Shown piece by piece: positions 50,141 through 60,233 of a stretch of 64,000 nt of DNA. Numbering within the stretch: position 1 is the stretch's first letter; the number at the start of each line of letters is the position of its first letter. The translations under genes were made by a program, and so were the position numbers. Below the pieces are notes generated by a model. The model was not told the DNA's origin, ran no database searches, and was given only the letters and a program-made list of their open reading frames with translations. Source of the DNA: Tricholoma matsutake (taxonomy: Eukaryota > Basidiomycota > Agaricomycetes > Agaricales > Tricholomataceae); assembly GCA_026075535.2 (NCBI GenBank), contig AP026540.1:12400001-12464000 (forward strand), given 5' to 3'.

Positions 50141-50639
50141 TGCATTGGGGTTTGTTGAGTAGCAGTTGTGGTCATCATTTGTCCTATCGCCGACAGCTTC
50201 ACGTTGCTATGTTTGGTGTCTGTAAAAGGTAGTATTTTTTCTGAAATTTCTAACTGGTAAGCTTGTAGCTTCCAAATAGTTGGTTAGCTCAAAAAAATGT
50301 AATGGGTTGTTACAAGCTTGAATACTTAAGACTTACTTTGCACAACACTGAGCAGAAACTAATCTATTTGATAGCTAAGTTTACGCAGTGTAAGTCAAGA
50401 AGTAGTTGATACAAATATGTATCAACATAGTCCCTGGGGCTATGGACATGTGTAGATGTGCCATTACACTTGGGCTTGACATGCCAGGCACTGACTTGAC
50501 CATTAAGCTGCAAGACAGGAAGTGATCAATTAGTAATGATAAGTGAATGTGTTGATAATATACAATAGTTGAAAGCTCTTGGACATATTCAGTGTTGGTA
50601 GAGAGGCAGTGGATTATCTCTTTGGACTTCAGATGTTAA
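50141..50639. other. Non-coding, no LTR seen
   Basis: Searched by eye for a counterpart of 28000-28300 and for TG...CA ends; none found. Confidence 0.4.
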
Positions 50640-52349
50640 GCAGCTTTGAGAAGTGATTTGTGCATGAATTCAGTGAGAGTTGCAAAGTCTGAATAGGTGT
50701 TCATCCAGCAGAAGAAGGCCCAAAGGAAGATGAATGAATGCTGGACCACTTTCTTGACCTGGGGTTCTTGCAAAGTCAAAGGGAGTGTCGAAGGATCATT
50801 GGTTTATAAACCAAGTTCATCCAGTCTACAGCCTGGCCATGGATGTTGGCTTCAGACTTGACTTCAGGTTTGATTTTTGAACCAAGTGCATTGGGTTTCC
50901 CAATGGTAGGGCAAACTTTTGATGTGTGTGATGTGTCGATTGCCCATTCGAGATGCTGTGTTCAAAGGTGAGTAAGTTTATCAAATATTGACCAGATCTT
51001 ATCTCTTTCTCATGGTTCTGTTGCCATACACCACCAGGCTTCATAGGCTTGACTACATGTGCAGGAGTCTTTAGAATGCTGATGAAAACTTGGCAATGAC
51101 AAAGGTTTATAATTCTGGCATACCTTAGATATATCTACAATCTTCACACTCTGAGTCATCTTTGCAGCGCTAACTGGTTTTGTGGCTGTAGTCACAACAT
51201 TTGAGATGGCCTTGAGATCTATAGCAGCCTTGACTGTCTGGATCGCTGGTATCATGATCAGGTTGATTGATTGGATGCTTCATCATGATAATTGATGCAG
51301 GCATACCCAATAATGATGGTATGCTTCTTGCAATTCTGCAGAGTCCTGTGCTTCATCTTCTCATTAGGGTTGTTGTCATCTTCATTGTCAAAGATAACCC
51401 TTGAAGACTCAGATGCAATGGAAGTACAGCTAGTAGATCTGGATTGTGGTATATCCAGAACATCATCAAAGTCAGCTGCCCACATTCCCTGCTATGATGA
51501 TTTTGATCAGATCTCTGGCAAGATGTCATGGAATAATTGAATGATACCTCTGCTTTTAGCTGTGCCACCAGTCCTGTATCATCAAGTTCATTGAATTCAA
51601 CATCCTCCGACTCACAGGTCTCTGCTTTGTGGTCCTGCTCAATCTCATCCCTCTCCGCAGCTTCATATGGACCTTCCCTTCATATAGGTCATCCATCAAT
51701 GCTTCCAATACCCCTGCAGCCTCCTTATCGAAGAGACCACTTGAAGCTAAAGTTGAAGCCACAGCCCCAATATGAGCCTGAGATGGCTTAGCATGTGAGA
51801 CCAGTGTTTGCTCAGGTGTGTTGTCCTCATCTGAGTCATTTGTCAACTTTGTGGCTGGATAATGTCTTGCTCAACCTAAATTTCCATGTGAATGCCTAGC
51901 GACAGATTTGAATAATGATTACAAACCTTGGGCAATGCCAACAACTTCTTTGTTATCCTCTTGAATGTCTGCTACTGTCATGACTTCAACAATGAAACCA
52001 CGCTTCACCATAAAATGTGTGAAACAAGCCACTCACCAGATTTTGTCTTCACTGACTTTTTCTTCACAGCTGACAGTGCTGGAGCCAATTTGGTCTTTTT
52101 CTTAGTCCAGGCTGGATAAAAGTCATCAGAATGCATTTTAACATATGTCAGTCATCAGATACTTAGATTATCAAGGAGCTTTGTTTTGTTGCCTCAGGCA
52201 AGACTCATTGGAACTGGTAAATGCTCTGTGAGTTATAGACAAATCTTGTCAAAGCCTGAAGACCCACATTTAGGAGGTTCACTTATCAAGGACTCCATAC
52301 TATCATCTGAATCTGAATCTTGAATGACTTCAAGTTTCCTTTTACCCAT
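50640..52349 (-). other. Unrecognised multi-exon gene, head-to-head with Plavaka
   Basis: ATG at 52349 opens MGKRKLEVIQDSDSDDSMES, an acidic, NLS-like start. Further minus-strand segments are about 52030-52120 (KKTKLAPALSAVKKKSVKTK), 51556-51846 (MTNDSDEDNTPEQTLVSHAK, LEALMDDLYEGKVHMKL), 51258-51485 (MWAADFDDVLDIPQSRST), 51010-51255 and 50826-51044. Acidic, Ser/Lys-rich composition and consistent order suggest one nuclear protein. Exon borders are not resolved and some gaps may be frameshifts. I recognise no family; it may belong to the same mobile element as the neighbouring transposase. Confidence 0.4.
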
Positions 52350-52568
52350 AACACAAAGAGTGAGTTTTGAGTTTTTTTTTGGGGGGGGGATGATTGAAAT
52401 TTGAATGGTGGTTAGTTTTGATCCTGTATTAATAGGATCATTTCCATTACCATTTTGTTGCCATTTTATTTGTAAGTCCCAATATACAAGTTGATGGTCT
52501 GTTTACTATTAGGCTAAATCTTTTTCTGTTGCAATCCAGTCACTCAGAGTTCTCCGGAACCATTGTCC
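52350..52568. promoter_or_regulatory. Short shared intergenic region between divergent genes
   Basis: About 220 bp separate the ATG at 52349 (minus) from the ATG at 52569 (plus). It includes a T/G homopolymer stretch (52372-52388) and no clear TATA box. A bidirectional promoter is inferred from position only. Confidence 0.3.
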
Positions 52569-54468
52569 ATGGTCATCTGTACAGGCTGCAATGGTGAATT
52601 TGCATCTGCACGCTTGCATGCCAACCATCTTCAACACACAAGAAACTCAACATGCTGTGCTGTCTTGTACTTGCTTACCTCCCAAAACTCAATGATTCCA
52701 ACACAGATATGGATGACATGACCTATCTGGGTATCCCTCATGGTGCTGATGAAGATCCCCTAGTGCCTCCAAATTTTGATAGTGATTTCTTTGGTGATGA
52801 CTTTGCAATGGCCAACTTTGAAAAGAAAGTTGGTGGCAATGAGGGAAGGAGCTCCAATTCAGATGATGAAGATGACTTCAATCAAGGTCAGGGATGGGAC
52901 CATGGTATGTGCACATGTTTGAGTCACTCACCATCTCCAGAAGGAGTGATCATAGATGAAGATGATGAAAATGTACCACAAGTTGAAGCATGACATACTG
53001 CTGAGGCACATTTCATAGTTCAGCCTACTATTATCAGTTACAAGGATGCTTTCCCACAGAGTACTGCTGGTATGTGTTCATCTCCTGTGCAACATTGATA
53101 TGACATCATTGATGATGCCATTATGACAGGCACACCTGTTCCAGTCACAGCAGAAGAGTTGGGCTATGCTGGATACAAGCATGAACTGCCTGATGATGAA
53201 ACTAATTTTTGGGCACCATTTGTGTCAAAGTTGGACTGGGAGCTGGCATGGTGGGTGAAGCTGTTGGGTCCTGGGTCAACAGTGTTATCAGATCTCCTGA
53301 AGATCGAAGGAGTAAGTGTTTTTGCTGATGCATATCAACATGTTGCAGAATGGACTGACCATCACACTTTTAGCTTCATGATTGCCTCAACATATCTTTC
53401 AAGAATGTGGCTGAGCTCAACAAGATCATAGATGAAAAGCTCCCCACTCACCCTTGCTTTGTGTGGAAGGAAATAGTCATTGCTGGCAAAGTGTACAATG
53501 TTTATTTCTGTGACATCATTGCTTGCATCAAGGTGCTCTATAGCAATCCACAATTTGCTCAACTCCTCATCTTTCTTCCCAAATGTCATTATACTGATCC
53601 AGACATGTGCATTTGCTTGTTCCACAATATGCATACTGGTAAATGGTGGTGGGGCACCCAGGTACTTGATCCAATCTTCCAATCTAAGTCTACTGTTTTC
53701 ATTATGTATTGTCACAGAAAAATGTTGAGGAGAGAAGCCCTGGAGCGACCATCATCATGGTCATTCTATCTTCAGATAAAACTGTTGTTACTCTTTTTGG
53801 AAACAAGATGGTGTATCCTCTCTATCTGACTATTGGAAATCTCCCAAAAGAAATTTGATGCAAGCCATCACACCATGGCCACATTTTGATTGGTTATCTC
53901 CCAACAACTCATTTGGAACAGATCACCAACAAGGCCTCTCAGCACTGTGTTGCAGCAGAGATGGAATTAGTCAGCAATGCCATCCCATCTTTGCAGATTA
54001 TGTAGGGGACTACCCAGAGCAGCTGTTAGTGATGCTCATCAAGAATGGCAAGTGTCCCACCTGTGAAGTACCCCATGATGAGCTTGGAGAGGACTGTAAT
54101 GCAGAACACCTGTTCTGAGATTTAGGCAAAATCCTTGACATGCTCACCTCTATCAGTGAAGGATCAACTGTATTTCCTTGGAGCTGTCACAATGCAGGCA
54201 TCAAGCCTGTCCAACACCCTTTCTGGGAGGACCTCCCCTATGCCAATGTCTACCATGCAATCACTCCAAATATCCTCCATGAGCTTTATGAAGGGGTCAT
54301 GAAGCATTTGATTGCTTGGATTATTGAAACCTATAGTACCACAGAAATTGATGCATGATGTTGTTGTTTACCTCCCAACCACAACATCCATATCTTTTTC
54401 AAAGGTATAAGTACCCTCTCTTGAGTCACTGGGTATGAGCATGACCAGATGTGCTGCTTCATCCTTGG
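52569..54468 (+). pseudogene. Plavaka-type transposase, N-terminal part
   Basis: ATG at 52569 leads directly into a zinc-finger-like segment CTGCNGEF...LHANHLQHT. An acidic region follows (52680-52990), then the transposase body: FWAPFVSKLDWELAWWVKLL and GPGSTVLSDLLKIEGV (53200-53310), ELNKIIDEKLP, VYFCDIIACIKVLYSNPQFA and HNMHTGKWWWGTQ (53400-53660). After that come HPIFADYVGDYPEQLLVMLI, CPTCEVPHDELGEDC (53980-54110), and PFWEDLPYANVYHAITPNIL plus LHELYEGVMKHL (54220-54320). These blocks and their order are those of Plavaka transposases (CACTA/CMC-related, Agaricomycetes). Frame changes at 53400, 53700 and 54115 show decay or introns. The gene is cut at ...HDQMCCFILG by Gypsy-3 and continues at 60234. 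Confidence 0.8.
54464..54468. repeat. Target site duplication CTTGG of Gypsy-3 (left copy)
   Basis: CTTGG ends at the LTR start (54469) and is repeated at 60234-60238 after the other LTR. Confidence 0.9.
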
Positions 54469-54880
54469 TGTTAGGAAACCACCCCATTACCTAATAAAAT
54501 TTTATTTTTATTTTATTATGTCAAATTATGCTACATTACACTAACTGACGCCAAATGATGCTGCACTTTGATAGCATGAGAATTTTATTTCACACACATC
54601 AATATGTATGTGCATGTATGAGTGCATCGGTAACAACAATGTACAATATATGTAACATAATATATAAACCCTAAATATATGCCTAGGGGACCCCAGTTGT
54701 GTTCTCTTAGGTATTCCACCTATGCTTTCGGTGTGAAAGGCCTTTCTCAACCAACTCATCTATTAATAACCCCTCACATCCAAACCATCAATTCCCCTAT
54801 CACGCTCGCAGATCCTGCCCCCTTCTTGTAGAGAGAACCTGCATGGTCTTAGCTAGCAGATAGTGGGTGTTGCCCTAACA
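54469..54880 (+). repeat. Gypsy-3 5' LTR with TATA box and inferred start site
   Basis: 412 bp. TATATAAA is at 54661-54668 and the inferred transcript start AGTTGTGTTCT at 54695-54705. Confidence 0.93.
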
Positions 54881-54882
54881 GA

Positions 54883-54893
54883 AGAACACAACT
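54883..54893 (+). promoter_or_regulatory. Putative self-priming primer-binding site of Gypsy-3
   Basis: AGAACACAACT, 2 nt after the LTR end, is the exact reverse complement of 54695-54705 in the LTR, as in Gypsy-1. The 3' LTR copy of the partner sequence has mutated to AGTTGCATTCT. Confidence 0.7.
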
Positions 54894-55354
54894 TCCCATA
54901 TCAGTGTGCCTTCTCTTACTTGTGCATACGTCATTGTTTCACCGCACCACATCTGATTACTCATCCTTTCAGCACAAGCTGGAAGTACTTGTATATATGT
55001 AATCTACCTTTTCTTTTGTAAGCCAACACCAGGCCTCGGCTTACATTGTGACTGCCAGTGATCAAGAGGCAGTGCTCATCATTAGGACAGCTGCAACCAG
55101 ACAACTGATTGGATCTGGTTTAGTTATGATTTACATCACTCTATTCAGACAACTATTTTAGTTACAAGCCGAATTCAGTGTTATCTCCGAGATCAGGCAC
55201 TGTTGGAAGGGTTATTGATCCGAAGTGTCAAAATAGGTGCCTAACAAATGACAAACCATCGACGAACCATCACGTGACCCATAAATGTTTGGAGAGGTCC
55301 CAAAGAAAAAATCTTGAATTTGTTGAAGAAGTGATTCATCACAGATTTACCATT

Positions 55355-56441
55355 ATGTCTGAACTCTCAAATTCTAATCCCGGCCCTAATCCTGTTCCCA
55401 AACCAGTGCTAGAGGTGAAAATTGATGTGCTCACAGCACAAATGTCGCAATTAGTGTCAGTGTTGGCAGCATCACAATCCAGACAAGCAGAAGTACAGCC
55501 AGAGATGACAGGAGAAAGAGATGATGAGATGGAGGAGATGGTGGAGTGGATGTCACAGGAGGATGAGACAGTGGAAAAATCCAGAAATGGAAAAGTGCAC
55601 TTACCTAAGTATGCATCCCCACAAATCTTTGATGGTACCATGGAGAACACAAAATCCTTCATCAGCTCTATAGTATTGTAGGAAGCCAGAGCTTTGTACA
55701 GCCAAGTCTAGGATTATGTTTGCTCTCTCATACATTCAGGGGGGGGAAGCACAGTTCTGGAGAAATGAGGCTATTAATCAAATTGCCACAGGAAATAAAC
55801 CATTTGCAACCTTCAAGGAATTTCTGGAGAGATTGGAGGCACAGTTTGGAGACCCTAATCCAAAGGCAACAGCCAATGCTAAATTAAAGACCATGTGCCA
55901 AGGTTCCCTAACAGCGGATGAATTTATTTTGCAGTTCAAAGCAGAAGCTTTGCAAACAGATATGGGAGAAGCCGCATTGGTAGAGTTTTTGAAAGCAGGA
56001 TTAAATCCCTCTTTATTCAAGTCTATCTACTGACTACCTTCTATGCCAGAGAAGTTGGATGAGTGGTATAATTGGGCAATGCACCTTGACTGGCAATATT
56101 GGCAGGAACAGGCAGAGTCAAAGTTGATGTACGGAAGTAGTAAATTTGGAAAGTCATCAGGAGGAAAGTCCAAGAAAGGAAAGGTGCCTCAGGTGCAAGC
56201 TCTGAGGGCACAGCCACTGTCCATGGCAGTGACACCTATAGTTGTAGAGTCAGCAGCACCAGCAGAGGCAATGGAGGTTGATCAAGCAGGGAGATGAGCC
56301 CCACTTAAATGTTTTAACTGTGGGCAGTTAGGACACATCACTAGGAATTGTAGGCAGGAAAGAAAGATTAGGGAAGCTACAATCGAGAAAGTGAAGCTGG
56401 AGGAAGGCAGGCAGAAGAATTTTGTGGAAGAGTCCCAATGA
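55355..56441 (+). pseudogene. Gypsy-3 gag
   Basis: ATG at 55355 opens MSELSNSNPGPNPVP. An 11-nt deletion relative to Gypsy-1 near 55680 (after SISSIVL-like FISSIVL) shifts the frame. The capsid part resumes at 55716 (MFALSYIQGGEAQFWRNEA). TGA codons at 56031-56033 and 56295-56297 are at the same positions as in Gypsy-1. Zinc knuckle CFNCGQLGHITRNC lies at about 56310-56352. The closing TGA (56439-56441) overlaps the pol ATG (56438-56440). Confidence 0.88.
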
Positions 56442-59400
56442 AGGTTTCCCCATTGGTGACCCAGAATCGTTACAATGTATTAGTATCTGAGAAAACACAG
56501 AGTAAATCAGAAAGGAACTCGAGGAGGAGTACAACTGTTGTGAATCACATGACCAAGGAAATTGCTGAGCACTATTTCCAAAAACCCCTAAATTCTTTAT
56601 TTGCTCTGTGCAAATAGAACCCGAAATCACCTTGACTGTGGGACTGAAGACAGTGGACACACATGCAGCAATTGATGTGGAAGCATTGCTTGATAGTGGT
56701 GCTACAGGATTATTCGTTAATCGGTCCTTAATTACTAAAAACAGTATTAGCACACACAAGCTGGCGCAACCTATAATGGTGTACAATATTGACAGAACAG
56801 TCAATCGTGGAGGAACTATCAAGGAGGAGGTGACTATGGTACTCAAGTATCAAGAGCATCAGGAGCAAGCCATATTCAAAGTGTGCAATCTTGGGAAAAC
56901 CAATCTAATAATAGGATGTCCATGGTTATGGAAGCATAATCCTGAAATTGATTGGAAAACTGGGAAAGTACAAATGACTCATTGTCCTAAGGAATGTAAT
57001 GTGTATGGAAGGAAGATGAAGAAGGAAAAAAGGAAAAAGAGAGAGAAAGAACATCCGAGGAAGTATTCTGTTATGATGGAGGAAGTGGAGGATGAGGAAA
57101 TGCCAAATGGGGAAGTTCCAATCATGATCAAGAAAGAAGAGCAGAAGCAAACCTTTAGAGCAATTTGTGGAGGACAGTTGTGGGACAAGAATATTGTGAA
57201 GGTGGAGAAGCCAGTGCAAAAGTGTATCATGAATATCTGTCAGTGTTCCAGAAGAAGGAGTCTGAGCGAATGCCAGTGCAGAAGCCATGGGATCATGCGA
57301 TTGAGACGAAGCCAGGGTTTGTGCCAAAGAAGTCAAAGGTATATCCATTATCTCTGATGGAACAAGAAGAAGTGGATGCATTCCTGAAGGAGCAATTGTG
57401 CAAAGGATACATACGACCTTCGAAATCACCACAGATGTCACCAATATTCCTCGTGCCAAAGAAAGACCAAAGGAAGAGGATGTGTACAGATTATAGGTAT
57501 CTGAATGTGTGGACAGTGAAGAATGCATACCCCCTGCCATTGATCTCAGAAATAATTGACAAGGTGGGAAAAGCCAAGGTCTTTACAAAATTGGATTTAC
57601 AATGGGGATACAATAATGTACGAATAAAGAAAGGAGATGAGTGGAAGGCCGCATTTGCCATGCATCGAGGATCCTTCGAGCTGCTTGTCATGTTTTTTGG
57701 GATGACTAATAGTCCCCCGACCTTCCAAAATATGATGAACAACATTTTCAAGGATGTAATAGACAAAGGCGTGTAATAATATTTATTGATGACATTCTGA
57801 TATTCATGGAGGATGAAGAAAATCATGAGGCGATAGTGCAGGAGGTGCTACAGAGGTTAGCAGAGAATGATCTATTTTTGAAACCAGAGAAGTGTGTGTT
57901 TGGGGCAAGTTCCTAGGATTGTTGATCAGCCCTGATGGGATCAAAATGGATCTGATCAAGGTACAGGCGATCACAGATTGGCCTGCACCCACCCATGTCA
58001 AGGAGGTTCAAGCCTTCTTGGGACTCACAAATTATTGTCACTTTGTGCATAATTTTTACAAAATTGCTGCACCCTTACATAACCTTATGTGAAAAGGAGT
58101 AGTGTGGAGGTGGGGAGAGCAGCAGCAGACAGTGTTTGAGTGCATTATCCAGATGCATTATCCAGATGTATTGATCATAAAAGGGGGGTGGAGGAGGACA
58201 ATAAGAATGTTACCTTACTTAAACCCAAATACTTTCGCATTTGTGCTATGCATCAAGGGCATCTATTAATAGATAGCTCGGAAATGGAAATGTTGTCTAA
58301 AATTAGACAATGTTCAGAAATGGACGATGAAGTGTGAAAGCTCTGAAGGGAGAGAAGAAAGGTAATATTAAAGGAGATGAATGGGCTGAGGAACAAAGGT
58401 TGGTGTTGTTTTGAGGAAAAGTATATGTACCAAAGGATCAGGATTTGCAAAGGGAGATTGTCCAGTTACATCATAATACACCAACTGCCGGACACCCAGG
58501 GAGATGGAAGACATTGGAATTAGTAATGAGAAATTATTGGTGGCCTGGAATTTCAAAGTATGTGTTGGGGTATGTGGATGGATGTGATATGTGCATGAGG
58601 GGGAAGAAATTTCCAGAGAAACCTGCAGGAAAATTAATGTTGAACCCTATACCTAAAGCACCGTGGCAAGATATATCTGTGGATTTTATTACCGGATTAC
58701 CTGAGGCTCAAGGGTACGATGCAATATTCGTAGTATGTGACCACTTCACAAAGGAGGTCCATATTATTCCTACTACTACAGAAACCTCATCATTGGGCTT
58801 GGCCCGCCTCTATCTAAATCAGGTGTGGCGGTTACATGGGTTACCCGATACCGTTATCTCCAATCATGGACCACAATTTGCTTCCACATTTATGCAAGAA
58901 CTGAACAACATATTGGGAATTCAAACTAAATTATCTACGCATATCACCTGCAGACTGATGGGCACACAGAGAGAATGAACCAGGAGTTGGAGCAGTACCT
59001 ACATATGTTTGTCAACTACCAACAAACCGACTGGCCCAAATGGCTGGCAATTGCCAAATTTTCTCACAATAACAAATTCCATTCAGCTACTCGTATGTCA
59101 CCCTTTTTTGTGAATTATGGATATCATCCTCACATGGGAGTAGAACCCAGAAGGGAAGTCAAAGTACAGTTGGTAGAAGACTTTGTATCTAAGATGCAAA
59201 AGGTACAGGAGGAAGCAGAGGCATCATTGAAGAAAGCACATGATGACATGATGTGACACACAGATCATACTTGAGCACGCACTCCAGAGTACAATGTTGG
59301 TGACTTGGTGTGGGCTAAGTACCAAGGACCTAAATATTCCACGACCTTCGAGGAAATTTACAGAGAAACAAGTTGGCCCATATGCGATCTCTAAAGTAAT

Positions 59401-59810
59401 CTCACCTAATGCGGTAGTGCTAAAATTACCCCAATCATTCAAGATTGATCCCGAGATTAATGTATCCCACCTACACCCTTATCGCCTGCCCACTATTCCT
59501 GGTCAAAAAACTACTCCACAACCTCTGATAATAGTAGAAGGTGCTCCAGAATACATAGTTGAAGAAATTCTAGACTCACATCTTCGATGGAACAAATTGG
59601 AGTTCTTAATAAAGTGGAAAAACTATACCAATGAAAATAATTCATGGGAGCCCAAAGAGAATTGTAAGCGAGCACACAACACATAAACATAATCCGAATG
59701 CTCCACGTCGCATTGCAAGAATGGTGTATGAGGGGATGAGATTCCGGCCTTACCAAAATTTCACAGAGGGGACAAACACAATATTTTCTTGCCTGGAAGT
59801 CGAGGCATAA
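56438..59810 (+). pseudogene. Gypsy-3 pol, lacking most of RNase H
   Basis: ATG at 56438 (MKVSPLVTQNRYNVL) overlaps the gag stop in a different frame. Protease LLDSGATGLF is at about 56688. A deletion near 57220 shifts into [17 protein letters not shown] runs 57240-58090 with [11 protein letters not shown] and FIDDILIF. At about 58137 the sequence jumps to the segment before integrase, with a small tandem duplication (GCATTATCCAGAT) at the join. Integrase covers 58445-59256 (HHNTPTAGHPGR, CDMCMRGKKF, DFITGLPEAQG, TEXMNQ region split by a frameshift at about 58950) and the chromodomain 59500-59650 (YIVEEILDSHLRWNKLEFLI). The stop TAA abuts the polypurine tract. Confidence 0.88.
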
Positions 59811-59820
59811 AAGGGGGGTA
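59809..59820 (+). other. Polypurine tract of Gypsy-3
   Basis: AAAAGGGGGGTA one base before the 3' LTR, primer site for plus-strand DNA synthesis. Confidence 0.85.
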
Positions 59821-59821
59821 A

Positions 59822-60233
59822 TGTTAGGAAACCACCCCATTACCTAATATATTTTTATTTTTATTTTATTATGTCAAATTACACTACATTATGCTAAATG
59901 ACGCCAAATGATGCTGCACTTTGATAGCATGAGAATTTTATTTCACACACATCAATATGTACGCACATGTACAAGTGCATCGGTAACAACAATGTACAAT
60001 ATATGTAACATAGTATATAAACCCTAAATATATGCCTAGGGGACCCCAGTTGCATTCTCTTAGGTATTCCACCTATGCTTTCAGTGTGAAAGGCCTTTCT
60101 CAACCAACTCATCTATTAATAACCCCTTGCATCCAAACCATCGATTCCCCCATCACGCACACAGATCCCGCCCCCTTCTTGTAGAGAGAACCTGCATGGT
60201 CTTAGCTAGCAGATAGTGGGTGTCACCCTAACA
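59822..60233 (+). repeat. Gypsy-3 3' LTR
   Basis: 412 bp, aligned end to end with 54469-54880; followed by CTTGG. Confidence 0.93.

Larger units (their letters stand above)
54469..60233 (+). mobile_element. Gypsy-3: full-length copy of the Gypsy-1 family inside Plavaka
   Basis: LTRs at 54469-54880 and 59822-60233 (412 bp each, TGTTAGG...CTAACA) flank a 4.94-kb interior, all within a CTTGG duplication. Removing the element rejoins the Plavaka frame (CFILG, then IIID). The LTRs differ at about 25 positions by my reading, some 21 of them transitions. The interior matches Gypsy-1 throughout but has small deletions in gag and before RT, and lacks about 425 bp spanning the end of RT and most of RNase H. 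It cannot be autonomous. Confidence 0.93.

Noticed and set aside
28000..50640. LTRs of Gypsy-2
   Set aside because: Flanks at about 28.0-28.3 kb and 50.1-50.6 kb share no recognisable sequence; ends left undefined.
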